This document shows, piece by piece, positions 49,301-59,908 of a DNA stretch of 64,000 nucleotides. Source of the DNA: Antedon mediterranea (lineage: Eukaryota; Echinodermata; Crinoidea; Comatulida; Antedonidae); NCBI RefSeq assembly GCF_964355755.1, contig NC_092680.1, forward strand, positions 2,519,001-2,583,000, read 5' to 3'. The notes beneath the pieces were generated by a model. It was given only the letters and a program-made list of their open reading frames with translations, searched no databases and had not been told where the DNA came from. The stretch's first letter is position 1. Each line of letters starts with the position of its first letter. The translations under genes were made by a program, and so were the position numbers.

Positions 49301-49925
49301 TTAGTGTAAAACCCATTTTACTTACTCACTGCTCAATTCTTCAATTCAGGTACCTTAGAGTCCTATCATGCCTCGTACACCAAGTTTGCCCCAAAACGAA
49401 TTCACTTTCATTATGGTTCTATGCAAGGCAGGACTCAGCTAGCAGTTATAGATCATAATGCTAATGTTGGCAGGAAACAGGCACAAACAATTGCAGGTAA
49501 TACTTATAATGCATGTAATAAAATAACAAGACACTTTAAGTTAATATACAACATTTTATTATATTCTCTGTTCACCCATGTCTAAACTGTCTAGTCCAGC
49601 TACATAATAGGCCTATTAAAAATGATTTGTTTTTCTGAATTTAATTGTAGGTGATCTTCGATACAAAATGGTTTGCCCAAAACGGGGCGATGGATCATGG
49701 TCTGCCAAAAAAATTTATGAAGCTAAAAAATATGATTACGTTGTTGATCTGGTTGAGAAGACGCTACAGAGACGAATGGACCCAGGTATAAGGTACAAAT
49801 ATACAGAATCTGCAGTGCCTCTTCCAGAATTACCAAAAAACATCTCAAAGCAGGAACAACCTTCTAAAGATTTATTAATAAATGAATATTGTCAAAGAAC
49901 CGAGCAAATTATGGATAATCAGTAG
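46399..49925 (+). CDS. THAP-domain Kolobok-like transposase, 7 exons, 668 aa
   Basis: Exons: 46399-46747, 47257-47324, 47423-48239, 48528-48649, 49029-49257, 49350-49496, 49651-49925. Phases agree, with 669 codons and no stops. Residues 1-95 are a THAP zinc finger: Cys4, Cys9, the later CGKH pair, the invariant Trp, and the closing AVPSIF motif. An acidic Ser-rich linker follows. A zinc-ribbon-like CQECG (195-199) precedes the catalytic body. LGDARSDSPG (Asp317), TITTDRSPSI (Asp384) and TLESYH (Glu532) are my candidates for the DDE triad, and HQLDCWHV (about 402-409) is typical of this family. Exon 1 ends at CTG|GTAATC; a nearby alternative donor at 46761 would break the frame of exon 2. It should excise and insert at TTAA. 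I infer activity from intactness only. Confidence 0.88.
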
Positions 49926-49994
49926 ATGATTATGATGGTGATGATTTAAATACTGTTGTTATACAAAGTTTATTTTTCAGTTTAATCGAACAAA

Positions 49995-50967
49995 TTATGC
50001 ATCATCAGTAGCAGGCCAAGAAAAACCTTTGTATGTTCCATCAGGTGAAGGAAACTTTTCTCTAATTTTCTTGACCAAACAAGCTGGCAATACCATTCTG
50101 TTCTTGTAGCCTAGTTTTTCACCTTGTAGAATCCATTGTAGTACAACTCTGTAAGCTACAAGGCGGTATTGTCTGATAATTTAAAAAAATGAATGACTTT
50201 AGCTAAGTCTGTTAAAAATAAAAAGTGCCATGTTTTCTATATTTTGTTTTACTCACTGCTTGTTGATATCTAGTATTCTATATAGTAAATGGTTATTAGA
50301 GTGACTTTTGAAAACATGGTCATGCAAAACAGATTTAGTGGTCAAATGTATTTTTAAAAACAAAACATATTCTTGTGCTTATAGAGTAGTTCTCTTGAGT
50401 TTAACACAATGGAACTAGCGGCAAAATGAATGTATTATGTAGAAAGAATAAAAAAAATAAAGGAAGAAAGATATCTTGAATAAAAAACCAAAAGCCTTAC
50501 TCATTATTTAGTTGGCCATGTAGGCCCCTTGGTTTCGGAAATTGTTTCCAGTTGTGTCGATGACTTCGAAAAAATGTTGTCAAAACACTTGTATTTAAGT
50601 GTGCTTCAAGATCACAATGAGATGTAATGCACCGTAATAATAAATCGTCATCTTTTTCCATTGGAGTTGTAGTAGGCCTCTCTCTCTCTAACAAAGACAA
50701 TGTTTGTTGAACTTCATTGCAACATACACATTCGTCTTCCGTTGCCATTGGTGTACAAAAACCACATGTACACCAAAAACTGTCATTCAGTCTACTTACT
50801 AAAGCTGTTGGCAGGGGTGCAACTGCACTATTATTCTTCTCCTTTCTTCTGCGCTCTATCTCGGTTGGTGAGTATTGTGGTTCAAATAAATATGGTCTTG
50901 GAACAGAATAAAAAATATCGTCGTCACTTCCATACTCTTCTTCTTCTGTTTCATGCACTTCAGCCAT
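49995..50967 (-). CDS. P2X7-type ballast-domain protein carried by the transposon, 2 exons, 214 aa
   Basis: Exons: 50967-50501 and 50172-49995, joined in phase (GA|A) by a consensus donor AATGA|GTAAGG. After an acidic N-terminus come cysteines 66, 68, 71, 80, 82, 83, 113, 118 and 187 in the WCTCGFC...CVCC...CITSHC pattern of the cytoplasmic C-terminal domain of vertebrate P2X7. Exon 2 adds YRLVAYRVVLQWIL and IREKFPSPDGTYKGF, matching the very end of P2X7. In P2X7 that domain binds zinc and guanine nucleotide. There are no membrane segments and no channel domain here. The gene converges on the transposase gene with 69 bp between stop codons. Its role in transposition or host interaction is unknown. 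Without splicing, the frame stops at 50497 after 156 codons. Confidence 0.85.
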
Positions 50968-50974
50968 GTTTTAT

Positions 50975-51676
50975 CGTTATGTGTCTATGATGAAATTAAA
51001 TGAGAGTATTAAATTGGGCTATATTAAATACCGATTTGATATGCACTGCCTAGTAGGCCCTGGGTCTACCTAGTAGTATTCAATCCATCTGCCTAACCCT
51101 TCCTCTAGCTGGGCACAATATGATTATGAGTGAGGATTTCGAGTAAAATATTATTAATATTATTATAATAAGTTCATGAATTTTTAGGCGTTCATAAACG
51201 GCGGCCATGCCCCACCCATGCCATGGCCAAAGGCCCAAAATAATCAGACCCACTCTAAGCTAGTAGTAGAGTACTACTAGGCCTAGGCTGGTACTAGGTA
51301 GGCATAGTACTATACTAGGCTCTTGCGCATATCAATTAGTAGCCTATTTATTATAGGCCTAGCCTAGTAGAATAGGCTTACCCAGACTCCTACTAGGACC
51401 TAGGCTAGGCATATATATAAAAGAAAACAGCGGCAGCAGAGCCAGAGGGGACCTAGGCCTAGGCCTAGGTTAGGCCTAGTTTTGTTTTCCAAAATTGAAA
51501 TTACGAGACCCTGACACAAAAACAAACATAATCTAATTTTTTTTTTAAACTTACGTGATAAGCCCACGATCAATGCTAAAAAACTTGTCTGGAAAAATTA
51601 CAACTATCTCACACACACAGTTTACCACATCACCACACGTCACATACACACCACCACCACACAGCAGCTAGCATGC
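50975..51676. other. Subterminal spacer, promoter side of the ballast-domain gene
   Basis: It lies between the ballast-gene start and the right inverted repeat. It has many AGGCCTA/TAGGCCTAG palindromes (for example ACCTAGGCCTAGGCCTAGGT near 51450) and no open frame of note. It should contain the minus-strand promoter and 5' UTR. Confidence 0.5.
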
Positions 51677-52152
51677 AGCAGAGAAAAAGTTTTGAGTCCG
51701 ATATGGTTGAATGATTCCAGAACGTCATACGTCATGTTTCTACTAGCTACTCTTCGGGTCCCATAGACAAGTCTCGCAAAGCGCGAACATTTCTAGTAAA
51801 CACACTTTTTAAATAAATCGTAAAAAATATAAAAGTTGAATTGTTTTATTGTTTGTTTTGTCTATCTGGATATTGAAGTGTTTCTTCAAAATACCAGGAA
51901 AACATTTTGGCAAATTTAAGTAATTTAAAAGGTTAAATAAGCAATTGAAGTGACGGTACCTATCTATTGTATGGTAACAACAGCGAAAACTCATTAAGTA
52001 GATTATGCGATGCACCTGTGACGTCACAGCAATTTACGGCGACGGCTGTACGGCGAGCGCGTGCGGCGATATCCTCGATTTCGCGATGGTTCTGAAATCA
52101 TATGTATACCCCTAATACGTTTTTAAAATATGGTCCTCGGTACAGTTGTCCT
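51677..52152 (-). repeat. Right terminal inverted repeat of the Kolobok-like element
   Basis: Inverse of 45815-46290. Identical short frames appear in both repeats only because the DNA is duplicated; they are not genes. Confidence 0.95.
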
Positions 52153-52338
52153 TTAAGGAATCCATTAGGCATTAGCTGCTGTTCATTAATTCGCTCAAGG
52201 CAAGGCGACTGACTGTGTTGGCATCACTCACTCATAGCAGAATGGATAACTAGCAACTGTGTAGTTGAGTTATACCATAAGTGACTGACTGATTTAAAAG
52301 GGAAGTTGATTTCACCGAAGGATGATCAGATTATTGAT

Positions 52339-52492
52339 AAAGCTCTGTCTACACTATCAAACGAGTTTGACAAAAAAAGAGTGTTATGCCCAAATAGTGA
52401 TATGCTTAATATGGCAGTGATATGACATCATCATGTCCATGGCCACATCACATTTTTATGTCACATAAAGTTTGATAATGTAGACAGAGCTT
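52339..52492. mobile_element. AAGCTC MITE, full length
   Basis: Both terminal repeats are present, with small internal deletions (ATGTCCATGGCCACATCACA). It lies 180 bp beyond the Kolobok-like element. Confidence 0.93.
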
Positions 52493-52499
52493 ACAAAGG

Positions 52500-53631
52500 C
52501 CTATAAACAAATCTGCATAATGACCTTTTCAATTTTACTGTATGGATTTTTCAGAAGTCCATTCCATGACTAAATTTCATACACACAGCTCAAGTAGATC
52601 AATAGCTACAGTATCAAAGTACAGCTGTAATTGTAATGGTATGGTAATCAAAATTACATACTTCAGCAAATAAATCCCTTTAAAGGGTATAATACTGTTG
52701 GTATATTTAAAAACTTTGAGTTTTCATTCTTTCATTTTGATCTTATTAATTTTTGCCATGGTCATCGTGCTGTTGGATTCTATTACCAATTATTATTTAT
52801 TAGATTAAGGATGTTTGGAATTGTGCTGTAAATAAGAAACTGATGTTCTTTCATCAGTTTAATTGTTTCTATTCAAAATGCATTTCTTGAACAGGAACTA
52901 TTTGTTTTAGAAAAGAACTTCCCTTTAAAAACATTATTTATAAACAGTTAAATCGTATTATGGGGTTTTCCATTTTCTGTTATCTTCAACTACATAAAAG
53001 ATATATAAATATATTATATATTTTTTTGGTGATATCTTTGTCGCTCTCAAACGTATGCAATAATAATAAAAAATAATTACTGCATAAATATAATTTTAAG
53101 AAAAGTTGAACAATGTTTTATTGTAATTTTCTGATATCTATAAAATGTTTGCAATTTTTTAATAATTAAATTGAACAAATAAAAGTGATTGAAAGACTAC
53201 AATTACAGTGAAAAGGACTGTGAAACATATCCTGTGAATTTCTAAGAGATTGAGCTTTCATCTGTACTATATCCTTTCAGTGATCTTCAAGTTACCAGGA
53301 CTTAAAAATTGCAGCAAACTGTGAAGAATTTGTTATGCATGATTGAACATTAGTAACTAAAGAAATTGAAGTAGATGATCATCATCCTCAATTTTCTCAC
53401 TAAAAAACTCTACTGATGATCACTTTTATATTTTATTTTATAAAGTAACAAAATGAAATTTGTTTCGTATTAAAAAAAAAAATATTCAGTTTAAAAATAA
53501 TTTGTCATTGTATTCAATTTAGATTGTTGTTTTGAAAAAGAATTTGGGAATGGAAAGAAAACTAAATATATTAATATAAAAATACTATTTATATCAACAT
53601 ATTAATTATTACTGAAATTTGTATCTTTCAG
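52500..53631. other. AT-rich region upstream of the zinc-finger gene
   Basis: No coding exon or clear repeat seen. It is probably intron or promoter of the zinc-finger gene. Confidence 0.35.
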
Positions 53632-53723
53632 GTGAAGTGTTAAACTCGCATCTACTGTCAATCAACCTGATATATATAGACGTCAACCAAACAACCTGTC
53701 ATAGATTTTACCTAAAAGTGAAT
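53632..53723 (+). other. Probable 5' UTR exon of the zinc-finger gene
   Basis: It is bounded by GTATCTTTCAG on the left and AGTGAAT|GTAAGT on the right, both good splice signals, with stops in the interior. The next acceptor is at 54026, 22 bases before the start codon. Confidence 0.5.
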
Positions 53724-54048
53724 GTAAGTTGTGTTGAAAGCATGACATTATAAATGGGAACCTGCACTTACTATTGATATGCTCAGCCTGTGTGGTTGTG
53801 AAGTAGCATATAGCAATGTGTATAATGTTTTTGTGGAGGTCTGCCACTGCGGGTGGTATAAGCTGTCTCTAAACAAATTTAAAGATCGGTGGCGCCTAAG
53901 TGAAACTATGATTCTAGGCCTACAGTACTAGCTACTGAGTGAAGCTACTAACTTCATTAACTACTCAAATGTTTCATAATATTAAACAATACTTTAAAAC
54001 TGTAAATCTTATATGTTTTTTTTCAGATTGAAGAGTAAAATAGACAGA

Positions 54049-57000
54049 ATGGAAGAAGAAGCTGAGTTGCATTGTGAGAAATGCGAGTTTACATCTCGAT
54101 CACATTCCTCGATGAAGCGCCATATGAAGGGGAAACACAACGAGCAGTACGAACCACCTTATCAGTACACGTGTGACCTCTGTCCATATGCTACAGGCAG
54201 TAAAATGAACTTTGTTATGCATGTCAGATCTCATGCAAACCCCCAGCAATTTGTCTGCTCAATATGTCATCGCAGTTACAAAAACAAAAGTTCTTTGAAT
54301 AAGCACAAACAAAGCCACAGAAACAACCCATTTTTCTGCAGTAAATGCAACAACAAGTTTGTTTATAAAAGCAACATGAAGACGCACATGAAAACGTGTA
54401 AAGGAAGACAGAAGCCGACTGTCAGACGCTTTCGGTGCAAAGTATGCTCGAAGGAGTTCCTGTCTGGGGTTAGCCTTCAGATGCACATGAGCGAACATGA
54501 TCACGTAGAATTAAAATGTACTCATTGTAGCTTTGTCAGTGATTCACAAGACATCATTGCCAACCACATGGAGAATGTTCACCAAATTTCCAAAGATGTT
54601 GAAGATCCAAATGATTATAATATAATTTTAAACCAAATCAAGAAAGAACCAGGTCTTGATGATGATACAGATACTGGTAATGGAATGCTTAGTGGTCAAA
54701 GTGATTCTAACCAGGTGGCAGATAACTTACCATTTGAGTATGAATCTTCAGGAAACACATGTGGCGAATGTGGGTTCACTGCTGGCAGCAGTAAAGGTCT
54801 TAGATATCATCGCATGAAAAATCATCCAACCAGTGCAGATAAAGCAAAAATGCCAATTTGTAAACTCTGTAATGAGCAATTCCTCTACCCATCTCTGTAT
54901 AACCGCCATCTTATTAAACATTACAAAAGAGGTGATACCTACCAACTTGATAATGATGCACCCATTGGATGTCCTTATTGCTCATTCCATACATCAAATT
55001 GGAACTATGTTTATAAACACATTAAACGAATGCATCCTTTCTATCCAAAAGTAACACGACATCGTAGTAATACAACCACCAGTGTAAACAATTCTACCGA
55101 TACCATTCAAGATTACTATGGAACAACTGAGGATACCATCCAACAACAAGATGAGGAGGTTGGTTCTTCTACCATCAGTCCACCATCTTCCAAAAAACGA
55201 AAGAACCGTCTGTATGCTTGTGACCTCTGCGAGTTTAGTACATGGAGTCATGGAAGTTTAAGTTATCACAAGAAGAAGGTTCACTCCACTCACAGGTTTA
55301 AATGCAGCATGTGTCCATACAAAGCAGTCAGCAGGTGCGACGTCATCAAACATCAGAAACGCCACAGCAAAGAGAAGCCATACATCTGTAAGACATGCGG
55401 CGATGGTTTTGAATCCAAGAAACGACTCAACACTCACATGTTAAATTCTCACGATGGTACCATGGAAGCTGAATCTGAAAATGAAATGATTATAGAGGAA
55501 GAGAATGGAGAAGAAATCCGAGATGATGAAGTACCAGATACAATTGTTGATGAAGATGGTAAAGAGATAACTCTTGTGACAGAGGATCAGTCGGATGATT
55601 CCAGACCATTTAAATGTGATGAATGTGGAAGAGCCTATAAACACAGGAACAACCTTCAATTGCACAAGCTCTCTCACACAGTGGTTCGTATACATCAATG
55701 TCAATTGTGCAGCTTTGCAGCAACGTCTGCCGCTAGCCTAGGAACTCACATGTCTGAGGAACATGACATAGAGCAAGCTGAGGAAGGGGGTGCTGAAGAA
55801 TCTACTGCTGTTGATATGTCCCAACTGCAAGAGACTACTGCAGAATACGATGAGGGTGAAGATGCATCAAATGTTACAGAGTCCAGCGATCAGCCAATGT
55901 TTGTACGTATAGGTGGTTTGTACAAATGTAAATTGTGTGCTTATAGAAGCAAGTACCCTTCGAAAATGGGTCGTCATGTGAAGATTCATACACCAATAAC
56001 AAAGAGCACAAGCTTCTCTTGTGATCACTGTTCTTACCTGACAAGATATAAATTTGCATTGAAAAAGCATGTTATGAACAAGCACAAACGAAACCTGGAC
56101 GGTACACCAATAGGTGATGGACAGAATGAATTAACACCTAAAATAGAACATAATGAAGAGGAGGAAAATAATGAGGAAGACATGAACGAAGAAGAGATGC
56201 TAACCGAAGAGAACTTTGACTCGCCAACGGACATGGTACCGATGGAGGACGGTAGCACAAAATCAAGATTTATCATCAAATGTACGTGTCGTGCGTGTCA
56301 TGGCAAAGCAATTCCAAAAGACAGTGTCACTAGAGAGCAGGATGTGTTCTCGAATGCTAATGAAATGCTGATAAACAAGGTTAACAAAGACAACACTGTT
56401 TTATGGGAGTGTTCCATCTGCGATAAGGTTTTCTCCGAGAAGATTCGATGCCTTCGTCACAGCCTAATTCATACCGGAGAAAAACCGTACACTTGTAGCC
56501 ATTGTTCACGACAGTTCAATCTACGTAGCAACGCTAAACGACATGTCATCATTCACATAAGAAACAATGGCGGTGAAAAACTTTCAAAGTGCACAATATG
56601 TAACAAAGTGTTTGCTTTTGAAGGGCAGTTAAAATACCATTTGAGAACGCAGCATGCAACAGGGGATATTGCATTTGAAGAGGCCTACGATGCAGATGTT
56701 GATAACAGCTTAAAAGCTGTTAAGGATTCCAAAATTGCTGGAAGCTTAAGTTGGCATGGAGAGATGATGGAAATCTCTAGAAGATTCCGATGCAGATACT
56801 GCGATAACACAATCGTGGGCCGAGCAAACTTTGTTAAACACGTCTGCTCGCACACCGGCCAGACACCGATGTCGTGCAACATCTGCGGTAAACTATTTTA
56901 TGATAGAACGTTGTTGTATAAGCATAAGCTTATTCATAAACGCAAAGCAAATACCTGTAAAGGATGTGGAAAGGTTTTCACCGTTCAGTCTAAACTTACA

Positions 57001-57699
57001 GAACATAACCTTACATGTATTGCTTTGAAACGACTTAATAATGAAGTCTCAGCAGGTGAGAATATTAAAGAGAGGTCTGTCTTAGGAGTGGATACCACTG
57101 GAGAAATTGATGCTATGACTGGTATGCCACTTCCTTTACCAGTTATCAGTAATGTCTACTCGCTACACTCGCCCCAAGGAGTTCATCAGAGTAACGCCAG
57201 AATGATGAATTTAAATCAAGAATTTGATGCTCATAATGACGTAGGCCTGTCAGACTTGCGTAACTACCAGCCCAAGGATGAAAGCCCATTGTTGTCCAAC
57301 ATTTTATCACATGGCCGGCTTGTTACTCCACAGAAAAGTCATAGACAGTACGACCACAACAGTTTAAGCCCTTGCATCAGCCCTGAACTTGACCGGAACG
57401 GAGGTCATAGAAATGATGACATGAGGTCATCGACGCCAATTAACAGACACGAAATGAGAAACAACAGTAATCACAGTCCTGAAAATTCAGAAGAGTCAAA
57501 GTGTACGGATTGCTTGAAGAATTCCTGCCATCAACTGAAATGTGTTCATTGTGGTCTGATCTTCTTGGATGTCGTCATGCATACACTTCACATGGGATGG
57601 CATGGAAATAGGAATCCATTTGAATGCCATGGATGTGGCAAAGACTGTGGTGACAAGTATAGCTTTATATCTCACATCTTTAGGGAAAGTCATAAGTAA
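54049..57699 (+). CDS. 24-finger C2H2 protein with Ikaros/Hunchback-type C-terminal pair, 1216 aa
   Basis: The coding part is a single exon. The start ATG at 54049 follows a splice acceptor (TTTTTTTTCAG, exon from 54027). The in-frame ATG at 54013 lies inside the intron and is rejected. I count 24 C2H2 or C2HC fingers: six near the N-terminus (from Cys9), three more around residues 235-335, then groups separated by Glu/Asp-rich linkers. A classical HTGEKPY linker joins fingers 17 and 18. The last two read CVHCGLIFLDVVMHTLHMGW and PFECHGCGKDCGDKYSFISH. This is the dimerisation-finger signature of Ikaros, Hunchback and TRPS1. It is likely a nuclear DNA-binding regulator that can multimerise. 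Far larger than Ikaros, it may be a separate invertebrate family. An AATAAA is at 57880. Confidence 0.92.
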   Translation: MEEEAELHCEKCEFTSRSHSSMKRHMKGKHNEQYEPPYQYTCDLCPYATGSKMNFVMHVRSHANPQQFVCSICHRSYKNKSSLNKHKQSHRNNPFFCSKCNNKFVYKSNMKTHMKTCKGRQKPTVRRFRCKVCSKEFLSGVSLQMHMSEHDHVELKCTHCSFVSDSQDIIANHMENVHQISKDVEDPNDYNIILNQIKKEPGLDDDTDTGNGMLSGQSDSNQVADNLPFEYESSGNTCGECGFTAGSSKGLRYHRMKNHPTSADKAKMPICKLCNEQFLYPSLYNRHLIKHYKRGDTYQLDNDAPIGCPYCSFHTSNWNYVYKHIKRMHPFYPKVTRHRSNTTTSVNNSTDTIQDYYGTTEDTIQQQDEEVGSSTISPPSSKKRKNRLYACDLCEFSTWSHGSLSYHKKKVHSTHRFKCSMCPYKAVSRCDVIKHQKRHSKEKPYICKTCGDGFESKKRLNTHMLNSHDGTMEAESENEMIIEEENGEEIRDDEVPDTIVDEDGKEITLVTEDQSDDSRPFKCDECGRAYKHRNNLQLHKLSHTVVRIHQCQLCSFAATSAASLGTHMSEEHDIEQAEEGGAEESTAVDMSQLQETTAEYDEGEDASNVTESSDQPMFVRIGGLYKCKLCAYRSKYPSKMGRHVKIHTPITKSTSFSCDHCSYLTRYKFALKKHVMNKHKRNLDGTPIGDGQNELTPKIEHNEEEENNEEDMNEEEMLTEENFDSPTDMVPMEDGSTKSRFIIKCTCRACHGKAIPKDSVTREQDVFSNANEMLINKVNKDNTVLWECSICDKVFSEKIRCLRHSLIHTGEKPYTCSHCSRQFNLRSNAKRHVIIHIRNNGGEKLSKCTICNKVFAFEGQLKYHLRTQHATGDIAFEEAYDADVDNSLKAVKDSKIAGSLSWHGEMMEISRRFRCRYCDNTIVGRANFVKHVCSHTGQTPMSCNICGKLFYDRTLLYKHKLIHKRKANTCKGCGKVFTVQSKLTEHNLTCIALKRLNNEVSAGENIKERSVLGVDTTGEIDAMTGMPLPLPVISNVYSLHSPQGVHQSNARMMNLNQEFDAHNDVGLSDLRNYQPKDESPLLSNILSHGRLVTPQKSHRQYDHNSLSPCISPELDRNGGHRNDDMRSSTPINRHEMRNNSNHSPENSEESKCTDCLKNSCHQLKCVHCGLIFLDVVMHTLHMGWHGNRNPFECHGCGKDCGDKYSFISHIFRESHK

Positions 57700-58065
57700 C
57701 AAACTAATGGTGTAACTCAACCAGCAGTTGATTACTATTTTAACCCTCTGTTCCAGAACTTTGTGTACAGCTATCCATTTTGTGTGTCGGTTCTGTAGAC
57801 CTCCTTACCCTTTTTGCCATTAGCAATAATTGATACAAACTGATAAATGATAACAATTAATCAAGATTAAATTAGATTAAATAAAATGTTTTCTAATGTA
57901 ACCATCATTGAAACATGTTTTTAGAATGCTAAGATCTATGATTTAGAAAAATATTTGGACACATTTGGAAAAATAATTTATGAATTTAGAATACTGTAAA
58001 TTTCAGTACCCCTTGTATGAACTGTTACAAAAGATAGGCCAATAGCCATTTATATTTGTACAGGT

Positions 58066-58150
58066 CGGTGTACACTATTTCAATAGTAAAAAAAAGTGTG
58101 ATGATATGACATCATCATGGCCATATCACATTTTTTTGTGTATGCAGAGA
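58066..58150. mobile_element. Degenerate short AAGCTC MITE
   Basis: The TACACTAT left end and the AAAGTGTGATGATATGACATCATCATGGCCATATCACATT core are recognisable. Most of one arm and the right end are lost. Confidence 0.7.
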
Positions 58151-58796
58151 TAAGTCAGCAGATATTGGCAACCAGTCCAGATAATGAACGGAACGGCGTA
58201 TACTTGGCTTGTATTATACGTATGCGCAGATTAATATTCGGTATAACCATATAATGCTAAACGCTTGTTAGCATCGAATCTGGAACAAAACACTTTATTC
58301 ATGCGACGTCCCAAAATATTGATTTATTTCATTTTCTGACTGCTTGGCTCGCATGGAATTATGTTATGTTATTTTGATTTAAAATGGGCCTACTAATGGG
58401 CTGCAATTAAATACCTTTATCATTTTTATAAAAAAATTAATTCTTATTCTTGAGCACTGTATGGAGATTTAAATATTGTACCATAGTACAAATTCTACAT
58501 TAATTTTCAAGGCTATTCCTTATGAATTATACCTTCATTTTAATATGTTGAATGATGTTTATATTGATTTAATATTTTTTTATTAGAACACATTGTCCCA
58601 ATTAATTTATTGTCCAAATTAACTTTAATTAAATTGTGTGCTATTTGTATTTATAGTGTGAATAATTCACCATATATATAGTTTGGAGAAATAATTTCTC
58701 CAGGGTGAAAGTATATAATTCGTTATATTTGCATTAGAATTATGTAATAATACTGGCTTTGTAAACATTATGTGAATTTTTAAATTTGCCTGTTGA

Positions 58797-58879
58797 GCTC
58801 AGAGCCGTAGCCACCAGTACGTGTGGTTTCTTTATTTCGGCACCACCGAAACACAACTCATGGCTACGCCACTGGAGCT
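58797..58879. mobile_element. Short inverted-repeat element with AGCTC-GTAGCCA ends
   Basis: AGCTCAGAGCCGTAGCCACC at the left faces TGGCTACGCCACTGGAGCT at the right. About 80 bp overall. The ends resemble those of the CAGTGGCGTAAC repeat. Confidence 0.6.
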
Positions 58880-59908
58880 GTGGTTGGCATTATTTTTAAA
58901 TATACAGTAACTGGTTTGTCTGTATAGTTTGATCTAAACTAGTCGTTGAAATTGTATGAATTATTTTGTTATACAGGGTTCCGATGTTTGTGAAATTAAA
59001 AATGTGAAAATGAATATTTGTTAGTTTATTTATGTCTTTAGATGAAACTTGCATTTGCAGAGATGCTGGTGTTTTATGTTTGAAATTGTGGCAGATGCTA
59101 GTACTGTATATAAAATCATTTCATCTAAACATTGCAACTTTTGGAAAGAATAGATTTTTTTTATAGTTTACTTGCTTGATGAATCGGTTAACAAGCTTAT
59201 ATGACCCTTCCTACACTTTCTGTGCAACAAGACTATATAGTAAATAGTGTACGAAAACGTGTATTAAAAAAAACAACTATAACGTGAGTGTGGGTTTTAA
59301 AGATGTGCTTATATGTCAAAAAGTAAACTTGCAGTCAAGAGTCTTCCAATGTTCATTTAGCAGTGACTACTTGAATTGATTGAAGCTTGATACTTTTAGT
59401 ACATTCCATGTGCCATCTTGGAAGCAAAGATTTCCCACCAGAGCTCTCCCTCTAGTCCGATTCCAAGTAAGGCTGAAAGTTGTACAACATGCAATACTGT
59501 ATTATATATTATTTTATTCAGACAATAACCATTCATTTTTAATTCATAATCGGGCAGATCCAGGTTTTTTTTGTGGTGTCAAAAACAATTATTTTGGCTG
59601 TCAAAAGGGGTGTGTTCTTCTAGCAATCCTCATGGATCCGTCCATTATAAAATTTTCCAATTCAATCATGCCATGTGCAGCCCAAGGGAGTTCACAGTAC
59701 ATACAAAAATAAAGCTTCAACATGAGTTGCCCTACAATTTTATTCACATTTCTCTATATTTACAATACGTAGGACAAAGGCAGCTTTTTTTATTTAAAAA
59801 CAAAGTAAATTTAAATCACAATGGGGTATTGTTACTATACTTAGCTGCACCCACAGTAGTATCTATAACACTTCAATCACAAATAATCTGCGGAAGGCAT
59901 TACTAATC

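Larger units (their letters stand above)
45815..52152 (+). mobile_element. Kolobok-like DNA transposon, 6.3 kb, apparently intact
   Basis: Both ends read AGGACAACTGTACC inward and are flanked by TTAA (45811-45814 and 52153-52156), the Kolobok-type target duplication. The terminal inverted repeats are 476 bp (45815-46290 and 51677-52152) and nearly identical; I noticed a single substitution (TATAATTT versus TATATTTT), implying a recent insertion. Inside are a plus-strand THAP-transposase gene (46399-49925) and a convergent minus-strand P2X7-type ballast-domain gene (49995-50967). The subterminal spacers (46800-47120, 51250-51480) are rich in the palindrome TAGGCCTA. Family-level assignment rests on the transposase motifs plus the TTAA sites. 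Confidence 0.92.

Noticed and set aside
50700-50990. Plus-strand 96-residue frame inside the transposon
   Set aside because: It is antisense to exon 1 of the ballast-domain gene, which has family motifs and a supported splice.
54013-54048. Upstream Met start for the zinc-finger protein
   Set aside because: It precedes the splice acceptor at 54026, so the codons MFFF are intronic.
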